Of a DNA stretch of 11,810 bases, positions 6,340 to 11,810 are shown one piece after another. The stretch is taken from contig JAFAGX010000382.1 of NCBI GenBank assembly GCA_019237515.1, positions 1 to 11,810 on the forward strand, read 5' to 3'. The notes under the pieces are model-generated. The model made no database searches. It was not told the DNA's origin and worked only from the letters and a program-made list of their open reading frames with translations. This DNA is from Acidobacteriaceae bacterium (GTDB lineage: Bacteria; Acidobacteriota; Terriglobia; Terriglobales; SbA1). Position 1 is the first letter of the stretch, and each line of letters starts with the position of its first letter. Position numbers and translations under genes: made by a program.

Positions 6340-7377
6340 TCATTCCGATTCGTTCAAAATTTTGTCGAAGAGCCGCGCGATGTAGGAGACGGCGCTGATC
6401 GTATGCTGATAATCCAGGCGCGTCGGTCCCAGAACGGCCAAAGAACCCATGACTTCTCCGCCGACGCGCGCCGGCGCGCCGATCAGAACGAAGTTCCGCA
6501 TTGAAGGCAACGCCTGATCCAACCCGATCACTACGCGCACGGCTTCCTGCTTAGTGTCCAAATACGCGTTCAGCAGTTGCACTACCTTTTGCTTTTCTTC
6601 CAGCGTTTGAAGCAATTCCTGCAATCGCTTCCGATCTTGTTCGCCGGCAACCAAGTTCGCCGCACCCTCGACATACACAGCTTGCGTACCCTCGTCAGCC
6701 AATGCACCGCGCCGATAGAGTTGCTCGACCGATTGCATCAGGCGATCATACTCACCGCGTTCCTGTTCGAGCCGCCGAGCCAATTCTGTGCGCATCGCAT
6801 CAATAGTCCAGCCCCGGAAGTTCTCGTTTAGATATCGGCTGGCCATGTCGAGATCTGCCTGCGCAATATCGAGACGCAGCACCCGGTCGCGGACTAATCC
6901 AGACTTGGTAACCACAACCGCCAGAACTTTCTGATCCCCGAGACGGGAGAAATACACATGCTCAAGCGCGTTCTTGGGACCACCGAGCGCCACCGCAACT
7001 CCCACGTTTTTCGAGATGAGCGACAGAACGTGCGAAGTTCGTTCCATAAACTCCTGCACGTCGGTGATGCCGTGAAGCGTGTCTTGTATGATGCCCTCGT
7101 CTTCGCTGGAAATCCGCGCACTTCCGGTAAGCTGCTCGACGTAGTAGCGATAAGCCTCGGGGCTGGGCACACGACCGGCCGAAGTGTGGGGCTGCTCCAA
7201 ATATCCCGCATCCGCCAGATCGGACATTACGTTTCGGATGGTCGCCGGGCTCAGGCCTTCTCTGCTGCCCCGTGCCAACGTGCGCGAACCGACCGGCTCA
7301 CCCGTCGCAATAAACGTCTCGACGATGGCGGTGAGGATCTCACGCTCGCGGTCGCCAATTTGGGTTCCTGACGGCAT
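6340..7377 (-). CDS. hrcA: Heat-inducible transcription repressor HrcA
   Basis: A 345-residue protein counted from the ATG at 7377. The N-terminal winged helix-turn-helix shows GEPVGSRTL (26-34) and the block from LSPATIRNVMSDL (42-54) to SAGRVPS (66-72), the hallmark of HrcA. The C-terminal core ends with LGPTRLDY (316-323), also typical. HrcA binds CIRCE and represses chaperone operons; its activity depends on GroEL in known cases. A CIRCE site at 7522-7548 and a promoter at 7490-7518 lie directly upstream, so it should repress its own operon. An in-frame TTG at 7395 would add six residues. Neither start has a strong Shine-Dalgarno site, and I preferred ATG. The leader of about 100 bases contains a 6-bp inverted repeat CTAAAG/CTTTAG (7424-7447). 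Confidence 0.95.
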   Translation of the reverse strand: MPSGTQIGDREREILTAIVETFIATGEPVGSRTLARGSREGLSPATIRNVMSDLADAGYLEQPHTSAGRVPSPEAYRYYVEQLTGSARISSEDEGIIQDTLHGITDVQEFMERTSHVLSLISKNVGVAVALGGPKNALEHVYFSRLGDQKVLAVVVTKSGLVRDRVLRLDIAQADLDMASRYLNENFRGWTIDAMRTELARRLEQERGEYDRLMQSVEQLYRRGALADEGTQAVYVEGAANLVAGEQDRKRLQELLQTLEEKQKVVQLLNAYLDTKQEAVRVVIGLDQALPSMRNFVLIGAPARVGGEVMGSLAVLGPTRLDYQHTISAVSYIARLFDKILNESE

Positions 7378-7489
7378 ATCATTTACTCGTATCAATCTGC
7401 GGCAAGTTAGCGGGCAGCAGCCCCTAAAGCTAATCTAAGTTCTTTAGATGCAACACTTATATTAAAAGATTCAACACGCCCCTAGCGGG

Positions 7490-7518
7490 ATTTTAGGAAC
7501 CTTCAACGCGCCTGTCAA
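7490..7518 (-). promoter_or_regulatory. Promoter of the hrcA-grpE-dnaJ-rsmE-helicase operon
   Basis: On the minus strand a perfect TTGACA (7518-7513) is followed by exactly 17 bp and TAAAAT (7495-7490), a 5/6 match to the -10 consensus. The predicted transcription start is near 7483, which leaves a leader of about 105 bases before hrcA. The promoter sits three base pairs from the inner edge of the CIRCE operator, so HrcA bound there should interfere with RNA polymerase at the -35 region. Confidence 0.82.
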
Positions 7519-7521
7519 GGA

Positions 7522-7548
7522 TTAGCACTCATGCACCAAGAATGCTAA
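7522..7548. promoter_or_regulatory. CIRCE operator (HrcA binding site)
   Basis: TTAGCACTC (7522-7530), nine bases, GAATGCTAA (7540-7548). The family consensus is TTAGCACTC-N9-GAGTGCTAA, so the site has only one mismatch in the right arm and exactly the expected spacing. It stands upstream of the -35 box of the hrcA promoter. The right arm also contains the first possible ATG (7542) of the divergent flavoenzyme frame, which suggests that the true start of that gene is further downstream. Confidence 0.93.
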
Positions 7549-7592
7549 TTCCATGTTGGGATCAGAAGTGTCTGGTATCTTTTCAAGCGAAC

Positions 7593-8735
7593 GTGCCCGC
7601 CAAAACTCACATAGCCGTGATTGGCGCCGGAGCTTTCGGCGGCTGGACCGCGCTTTTTCTATTGCGTGGCGGAGCCCGCGTGACTCTGCTGGACGCCTGG
7701 GGAGCCGGCAACTCGCGCGCGTCATCGGGCGGAGAGACGCGAATTATCCGCGGCAGCTATGGTCCGAATCAGCCATATACCCGCATGGCAGTTCGTGCGC
7801 TGCAGTTATGGAAAGAGCACCAGCAGCGCTGGTGTACTCAGCTTTTTCACCACACTGGAGTTTTGTGGATGGCGGCTGGGAACGATGATTTCGAGCGCGG
7901 GTCTTTGCCATCACTGCGTGAGGCCGGAATGCGATTCGAGGAGCTTTCGGCCGACGAGATGGCCAGGCGCTGGCCGCAAGTAAACTTTGAAGGCGTACAT
8001 TGGGGAATCTACGAGCCCGAATCCGGCTTCCTTGGTGCGCGTGTCGCCTGCCAGATTGTGGTGAACGGGTTCATAGATGAAGGCGGAACGTTTCAAACAG
8101 CTTCTGTTTTACCTGAAGAAACCTTGGAAAGCGGATGTAAGGAAGGCTTGAAGCTTTCTGACGGCACAAAGCTCGTAGCCGACAAATACGTCTTTGCCTG
8201 TGGTCCATGGCTCGGAACGCTCTTTCCGGAAACAATCGGTGAGAAAATTACAGCCACCAGGCAGGAGCTCTTCTTCTTCGGTCCGCCACCAGGAGACTCG
8301 CTCTACTCAGAACCTAACTTGCCGGTCTGGGGAGACAACCGGGAACGCTTCTGGTATGGCATCCCCGCCAGCAACGGCCGCGGCTTCAAAGTCGCCGATG
8401 ACACTCGCGGCTGCGACTTCGATCCCACTTGCGGCGATCGAACCATCACAGCCGAAGCGCTCCAGCGAGCCCGAGACTACATCGCGTTCCGGTTTCCGGG
8501 GATGAAGAATGCTCCGTTGATCGAGAGCCGGGTTTGCCAGTACGAAAACACTCCCGATCATGACTTCATCATCGATCGCCATCCTCGCGGTGACAACGTG
8601 TGGATTGTTGGCGGCGGATCCGGCCACGGATTCAAACACGGCCCGGCGGTTGGAGAAATGGTCAGCGAGCTTGTCCTCCAGGAAAAGAACCCTCTTCCGC
8701 GCTACCGGCTCAGCCGCTTCAATCCGCTTACCTAG
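7593..8735 (+). CDS. FAD-dependent amine oxidoreductase, monomeric sarcosine oxidase-like (DAO family)
   Basis: A 380-residue protein when read from GTG 7593. It starts with the FAD-binding beta-alpha-beta fold: GAGAFGG at 11-17 and an acidic Asp34 for the ribose. SSGGETRIIR at 44-53 is typical of sarcosine and N-methyltryptophan oxidases. The C-terminal VCQYENTPDHDFIIDRHP (314-331) and GGGSGHGFKHGP match the same group. Cys315 corresponds to the cysteine that covalently holds FAD in monomeric sarcosine oxidase, and Lys266 to its oxygen-activating lysine. The expected reaction is oxidation of a secondary amine or N-methyl amino acid; the substrate is not predictable. An ATG at 7542 would add 17 residues but lies inside the CIRCE arm and gives an N-terminus unlike the family; neither start has a clear ribosome site. 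The gene is divergent from hrcA. Confidence 0.85.
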   Translation: MPAKTHIAVIGAGAFGGWTALFLLRGGARVTLLDAWGAGNSRASSGGETRIIRGSYGPNQPYTRMAVRALQLWKEHQQRWCTQLFHHTGVLWMAAGNDDFERGSLPSLREAGMRFEELSADEMARRWPQVNFEGVHWGIYEPESGFLGARVACQIVVNGFIDEGGTFQTASVLPEETLESGCKEGLKLSDGTKLVADKYVFACGPWLGTLFPETIGEKITATRQELFFFGPPPGDSLYSEPNLPVWGDNRERFWYGIPASNGRGFKVADDTRGCDFDPTCGDRTITAEALQRARDYIAFRFPGMKNAPLIESRVCQYENTPDHDFIIDRHPRGDNVWIVGGGSGHGFKHGPAVGEMVSELVLQEKNPLPRYRLSRFNPLT

Positions 8736-8739
8736 CTCG

Positions 8740-8765
8740 CAAACCAGAACTACTACCCTGGTTTG
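8740..8765 (+). terminator. Weak hairpin after the flavoenzyme gene
   Basis: CAAACCAG (8740-8747) and CTGGTTTG (8758-8765) form a perfect 8-bp stem with a 10-nt loop, starting five bases after the stop codon at 8733-8735. Only TTT follows, so termination would be weak or partial. It may instead shape the leader of the next gene. Confidence 0.35.
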
Positions 8766-8914
8766 TTTGGTGGTTGAGGTCTCTATTCCTCTGCTCTCTA
8801 TGGTTTGAATTGCATAACGAACCACCAAGCATCACCGTCATCAAGAGCACCGACGAGGACCACGCTACCGTACAATACAGAAACCGATCAGGCGAGTTGG
8901 GGGTAACGGAAATC

Positions 8915-9898
8915 ATGATCACTCAGCAGACGATATCGGCGATCTTGCCGACAATCGAGGAAATCAGGAAGGCACAACAGCTGGTCTACTCGTTGATGCA
9001 GCCGACGCCACAGATCGTTTGGCCACTGCTGTGCCAGCGACTGGGAACGGAAGTATGGGTCAAGCACGAGAACCACACGCCCATTGCCGCCTTTAAAGCC
9101 CGCACCGCAGTGGTCTATGCCGCCGAATTATTTTCGCAGCCGAACCAGATCACTGGACTCGTGACAGCGACCCGAGGGAATCACGGACAATCCGTTGCCC
9201 TGGCTGCTCGCCGGTTCAACGTAGGGGCGCACATTGTAGTTCCACGCGGCAACAGTCCAGAGAAGAATGCCGCCATGCGAGCACAGGGCGCGGATCTCAT
9301 CGAATTCGGTGATGACTTTCAGGAATCCAAAGAACACGCCGCGCAGCTGGCGAGCGAGCACGGCTGGCATTTTATTCCGCCGTATCATCCCAATATCGCG
9401 AAGGGTGTGGCCACCTACTGGCTGGAGTTTTTCTCCGCCGCTTCAAACATCGATATCGTGTACGTGCCCGTCGGGCAGGGCTCAGGAATCTGTGCTTGCA
9501 CGGCAGTTCGCAATGGCCTCGGTCTTAAAACGAAAATCGTGGGTGTGGTTGCCGAAGGCGCGCCTGCCTACGCATTGTCTTTTGAAGCTGGCCGAAAAAT
9601 TTCTGCTCCGGTTACTACTCAGCTCGGAGATGGAATGGCATGCCGCGTTCCCGACGATGCGTCACTGGAAGTCATCCTGGAGAATGTCGATCACATCGTC
9701 CAAGTGAGCGAAGATCAACTTCGGGATGCCATGAAAATTTTATTTACCGACACTCATAACGTTGCTGAGGGCGCTGGCGCAGCCGGCCTGGCCGCAGCGC
9801 TCAAAAAGAAAGAGGATCTGAAGGGCAAGCGCGTCGGCTTAGTAATCACGGGCGGAAACGTCGATCGCGCAGTTTTTGCGAGAGTCCTCGCCGACTAG
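8915..9898 (+). CDS. Threonine dehydratase-like PLP-dependent enzyme (fold type II)
   Basis: A 327-residue protein. ENHTPIAAFKARTA (52-65) carries the predicted Schiff-base lysine Lys61. TRGNHGQSVA (87-96) corresponds to the substrate-binding S/T-x-GNH-x-Q loop, VPVGQGSG (184-191) to the glycine-rich phosphate-binding loop, and EGAGAAGLAA (285-294) and TGGNVD (312-317) to the conserved C-terminal motifs. There is no ACT regulatory domain, so it resembles the short catabolic type rather than IlvA. The likely reaction is deamination of threonine, serine or a related hydroxy-amino acid. The glycine loop reads GQGSG where the family usually has GGGG, and the lysine motif has AAFK instead of GSFK. 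The ATG at 8915 was chosen because family similarity begins just after it; the ribosome site is weak. It lies 179 bp after the flavoenzyme, on the same strand. Confidence 0.87.
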   Translation: MITQQTISAILPTIEEIRKAQQLVYSLMQPTPQIVWPLLCQRLGTEVWVKHENHTPIAAFKARTAVVYAAELFSQPNQITGLVTATRGNHGQSVALAARRFNVGAHIVVPRGNSPEKNAAMRAQGADLIEFGDDFQESKEHAAQLASEHGWHFIPPYHPNIAKGVATYWLEFFSAASNIDIVYVPVGQGSGICACTAVRNGLGLKTKIVGVVAEGAPAYALSFEAGRKISAPVTTQLGDGMACRVPDDASLEVILENVDHIVQVSEDQLRDAMKILFTDTHNVAEGAGAAGLAAALKKKEDLKGKRVGLVITGGNVDRAVFARVLAD

Positions 9899-9912
9899 CG
9901 ACAGCGGGACAC

Positions 9913-10764
9913 CTATTGAATTTGGATCACGTTCTCCGAAGCGCTCGATTTGATCTCATCCACACGCGTCATCACCTTACGGGCAAACTCGAATAGCGCT
10001 TTCGCGTGAGGGGAATCTTCGCCTTCAAGCACAGCCGGCTTTCCCGAGTCGCCAGCCTTGCGGATGTCCGGATCGAGCTGAATGGTCCCCAGAAACGCGA
10101 TGCCGAACTGGCTGGCCGTTTTCTCCGCTCCACCCCGCGAAAAGATATCGATTTCGTGCTGGCAATGTGGGCAGACAAAATAGCTCATGTTCTCGACCAT
10201 GCCCACCACGTCGACTTTCATCTGCCGGAACATCTCTATCGCTTTCCGCCCATCCTGCAACGAAACGTCGGACGGGGTCGAAACCACGATTGCTCCGGTA
10301 AGTGGCACAGTTTGAATGAGAGATAATGCAACATCTCCGGTACCGGGCGGCAGATCAACAATTAGGTAATCCAGCAGCCCCCACTCCACTGAGCCCAGAA
10401 ATTGCCGCATGATGGAATGCAGCATCGGCCCGCGCCAGATCAGAGGCTTATCGCCAGGATTTAAAAAACCCACCGAGATCACTTTTAACCCATGAATCTC
10501 CAGGGGTTCGATCCTCTGGTCCGCGAGCACTTTCGGTTGCGCGCTGGTCCCCAGCATGAGCGGCACATTCGGGCCGTACACGTCGGCATCGAGCAGACCT
10601 ACCTTGTGTCCGAATTTCGCGAGTGCCATTGCCAAATTGACGGCGAGCGTGGTTTTCCCAACACCGCCTTTACCGGAACCGACGGCAACAATGGCTTCCA
10701 CTCCCGGGAGCGGTTGCGGACCCGGCGGCGGTTGGCCGGGACGAGGAGGCATATGAGAGCTCAA
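9913..10764 (-). CDS. Mrp/ApbC-type iron-sulfur cluster carrier ATPase
   Basis: A 283-residue P-loop protein. The deviant Walker A GKGGVGKT is at 31-38, DADVYGPNVP at 59-68, DLPPGTGD at 137-144, and ENMSYFVCPHC at 191-201 with Cys198 and Cys201, the CXXC pair that holds a bridging [4Fe-4S] cluster in the dimer. The family loads Fe-S clusters onto apo-proteins in the cytoplasm. Full-length bacterial Mrp proteins usually have an N-terminal MIP18/DUF59 domain of about 90 residues; here only a Pro-rich tail (1-20) precedes the ATPase, as in shorter ApbC/NBP35-like forms. The start is probably TTG at 10764, since AAAGGTGAT (10776-10768) stands just before it; the ATG at 10752 is too far from that site. 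Its stop is 14 bp from that of the convergent PLP enzyme. Confidence 0.92.
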   Translation of the reverse strand: MSSHMPPRPGQPPPGPQPLPGVEAIVAVGSGKGGVGKTTLAVNLAMALAKFGHKVGLLDADVYGPNVPLMLGTSAQPKVLADQRIEPLEIHGLKVISVGFLNPGDKPLIWRGPMLHSIMRQFLGSVEWGLLDYLIVDLPPGTGDVALSLIQTVPLTGAIVVSTPSDVSLQDGRKAIEMFRQMKVDVVGMVENMSYFVCPHCQHEIDIFSRGGAEKTASQFGIAFLGTIQLDPDIRKAGDSGKPAVLEGEDSPHAKALFEFARKVMTRVDEIKSSASENVIQIQ

Positions 10765-10767
10765 GGA

Positions 10768-10776
10768 ATCACCTTT
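10768..10776 (-). promoter_or_regulatory. Shine-Dalgarno site that decides the mrp-like TTG start
   Basis: On the minus strand AAAGGTGAT matches the distal part of the full anti-SD complement (AAGGAGGTGATC) over AGGTGAT. Three bases separate it from the TTG at 10764, and 15 from the ATG at 10752. This supports TTG as the real start. Confidence 0.55.
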
Positions 10777-10795
10777 CCAGAAGGGCTATGAACTG

Positions 10796-10801
10796 ATTAT
10801 A
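10796..10801 (-). promoter_or_regulatory. -10 box of the Mrp-like ATPase gene
   Basis: A perfect TATAAT on the minus strand lies 32 bp before the TTG start, in the 69-bp gap after the SDR gene. The -35 region 17 bp upstream (ATCACA/TCACAT) matches poorly. The predicted transcription start is near 10789 and leaves a short leader with the ribosome site. The gene may also be read through from the upstream SDR gene. Confidence 0.5.
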
Positions 10802-10833
10802 CAGACGTCACAGGCGCATGTGATGGAGCCAAC

Positions 10834-11592
10834 TCAGACTGCAAGATATCCACCATCGACTGGAAACGTGCTGCCCGTAACCCACGACGACTCATCGCCG
10901 GCCAGGTAAACGGCCAATCCGGCAATGTCTTCCGCCATGCCCAAACGGCCGATCGGATGCACCGCAACCCGCTCTGCGCGTACAGCCTTAGGATCTGGCG
11001 CCTGGCTTATCACCGCGGCCGTTAGCTCTGTCTCCACGAACGAGGGGCATATCGCATTCACGCGGATGTTTTCCGGGCCGTGATCAATTGCCATGCATTT
11101 GGTGAGTAAGACAACTGCCCCTTTCGATGCTGCATACGCGGCGCGATTGCGGGCGCCATTGATCCCAAGCACCGAAGCCATATTGATGATGGATCCGCCA
11201 CCTGCTTTGCGCATGATGGGCAGCACCGCACGAGAGAACAGCCACAGGCCGCGAACATTGGTATTGAAAGTGTCGTCCCATTGCTTCTCCGTAATCTGCT
11301 CAGCGGTCCCGATGTGAAGAATGCCAGCATTATTGAGCAGCACGTTTAAGCCGCCGAAACTCCTGACGGTATGCTCAACTACTCGCGTAATTTCATCAGA
11401 ACTGGATTGGTCCGCGGCGAGGACCAGCGCAGAATCTCCAATCTCCTGTGCAACTGTCTCAAGACGATCTCGACGCCGGCCGACAAGTGCGACCCTGGCG
11501 CCTTCACGCGCAAACGCGGTTGCGCATGCACGCCCTATCCCGCTACCGGCTCCTGTGACGATTGCGATCTTGTTCTCGAGGCGCTGCCCCAT
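10834..11592 (-). CDS. Short-chain dehydrogenase/reductase (SDR family, classical)
   Basis: A 252-residue protein, the normal length of a classical SDR. The cofactor motif TGAGSGIG is at 13-20, NNAG at 87-90, Asn111 is the structural/catalytic asparagine, Ser140 and Tyr153-x-x-x-Lys157 complete the catalytic tetrad, and the C-terminus SSWVTGSTFPVDGGY (235-249) is typical of FabG-like and glucose 1-dehydrogenase-like members. Basic residues after strand beta-2 (VGRRR, 37-41) suggest NADP(H), an inference. The substrate cannot be read from sequence; 3-oxoacyl-ACP reductase, sugar dehydrogenase or other alcohol dehydrogenase activity are all possible. The ATG at 11592 has no clear ribosome site. 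It is divergent from the methyltransferase gene and lies 69 bp upstream of the Mrp-like gene on the same strand. Confidence 0.9.
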   Translation of the reverse strand: MGQRLENKIAIVTGAGSGIGRACATAFAREGARVALVGRRRDRLETVAQEIGDSALVLAADQSSSDEITRVVEHTVRSFGGLNVLLNNAGILHIGTAEQITEKQWDDTFNTNVRGLWLFSRAVLPIMRKAGGGSIINMASVLGINGARNRAAYAASKGAVVLLTKCMAIDHGPENIRVNAICPSFVETELTAAVISQAPDPKAVRAERVAVHPIGRLGMAEDIAGLAVYLAGDESSWVTGSTFPVDGGYLAV

Positions 11593-11673
11593 ATCGGGAC
11601 AGTGTAGACGAAAGATGGCATAAGGATGCTTACTCGCCCGTTTTTGGCGCTACAGTGATCTACAGAGCCTTCG
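11593..11673. other. Divergent intergenic region, SDR / methyltransferase
   Basis: This 81-bp gap must hold promoters for both directions, but none matches the consensus well. A short direct repeat CTACAG occurs at 11650-11655 and 11660-11665, exactly 10 bp apart and thus on the same face of the helix. It could be part of an operator or mere chance. Confidence 0.35.
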
Positions 11674-11810
11674 ATGAGCATCGTCCACCACATTTATGAG
11701 GTGGTCGGCGGCTATTTCCGTCGCAAGCGTTTGCGCTGGCTCACCACAGAATTTCGCGACTGTCACCAAGTGATCGATCTCGGCGGGCGAGTCGATATGT
11801 GGAAGCAGAC
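11674..11810 (+). CDS. Class I SAM-dependent methyltransferase, N-terminal part, cut by window edge
   Basis: Only the first 45 codons are present. After a basic stretch (YFRRKRLRW, 14-22) the frame reads CHQVIDLGGRVDMWKQ (30-45). VIDLGG is motif I of Rossmann-fold methyltransferases, the glycine-rich loop that binds S-adenosylmethionine, and a following tryptophan is common in a group of small type-11/12-like methyltransferases. The substrate is unknown. The ATG at 11674 is the only good start, since the earlier GTG at 11655 is out of frame and soon meets a stop. The ribosome site is weak (AGAG). Confidence 0.65.
   Translation, partial: MSIVHHIYEVVGGYFRRKRLRWLTTEFRDCHQVIDLGGRVDMWKQ

Noticed and set aside
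7424..7447. CTAAAG/CTTTAG hairpin in the hrcA leader as an RNA thermometer
   Set aside because: The 6-bp stem with a 12-nt loop is almost 50 bases from the hrcA start and does not cover a ribosome site, so there is no basis for a thermosensor. CIRCE already explains heat control.
8805..8876. TTGAAT (8805) and TACAAT (8871) as a promoter for the PLP enzyme
   Set aside because: The two boxes are 60 bp apart and neither has a partner at 16-18 bp. TACAAT alone at this place could be a -10 box but is too weak to list.
8600..8914. An upstream extension of the PLP-enzyme frame by 105 codons
   Set aside because: Most of the extension overlaps the conserved C-terminus of the flavoenzyme in another frame. 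Family similarity begins just after the ATG at 8915, so the longer start is not credible.
10808..10823. TCACA-N6-TGTGA inverted repeat as a CRP/FNR-like site
   Set aside because: CRP sites read TGTGA-N6-TCACA; here the half-sites are in the opposite order. The stem of five bp is also too short for a terminator, and no T-tract follows.

Overview
This 11.8 kb window looks like ordinary chromosome from a Gram-negative-type environmental bacterium. Gene content, gene order, a mid-50s GC content judged by eye, and a recognisable 'CCACAGAGGA...' dispersed repeat make Acidobacteriota (Koribacter/Terriglobales-like) my best guess. That assignment is inference and was not tested. I see no tRNA, rRNA, CRISPR array, insertion sequence or prophage gene.

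Layout. (1) 1-332, minus: the N-terminal third of an acetyl-CoA acetyltransferase (thiolase), cut by the window edge. (2) 333-765: an intergenic region with a probable thiolase promoter on the minus strand. On the plus strand it holds a compact unit: a strong sigma70-type promoter (TTGACA-17-TAGATT), a structured leader, a Shine-Dalgarno site, a 13-codon lysine-rich ORF (MATKKKAKKAKKH) and a hairpin terminator that works in both directions. (3) 766-7377, minus: a five-gene heat-shock cluster in transcription order hrcA - grpE - dnaJ - rsmE - UvrD-type helicase/nuclease. It is preceded by a consensus-like promoter and a CIRCE operator, the binding site of HrcA, so the cluster is very probably autoregulated by its first gene. 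dnaK is absent between grpE and dnaJ. (4) 7593-9898, plus: a monomeric-sarcosine-oxidase-like flavoenzyme, then a threonine-dehydratase-like PLP enzyme, probably both catabolic. (5) 9913-11592, minus: an Mrp/ApbC-type iron-sulfur carrier ATPase with its own promoter, preceded by an SDR-family dehydrogenase. (6) 11674-11810, plus: the first 45 codons of a class I SAM methyltransferase.

How the parts work together. HrcA represses the operon at CIRCE. GrpE and DnaJ are the co-chaperones of DnaK, which must be encoded elsewhere. RsmE methylates 16S rRNA and is a known companion of dnaJ (for example in Bacillus). The helicase-nuclease is a DNA end-processing enzyme appended to the heat-shock operon.

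The most unusual item is the 13-codon Lys/Ala ORF with a full set of expression signals. It could be a micropeptide gene, a small RNA, or both. Other points of interest are the CIRCE placed just outside the -35 box and next to the divergent flavoenzyme gene, a dnaJ whose only usable start is TTG, and the 9-bp degenerate tandem repeat between dnaJ and rsmE. I found no clear multi-gene system that is new.
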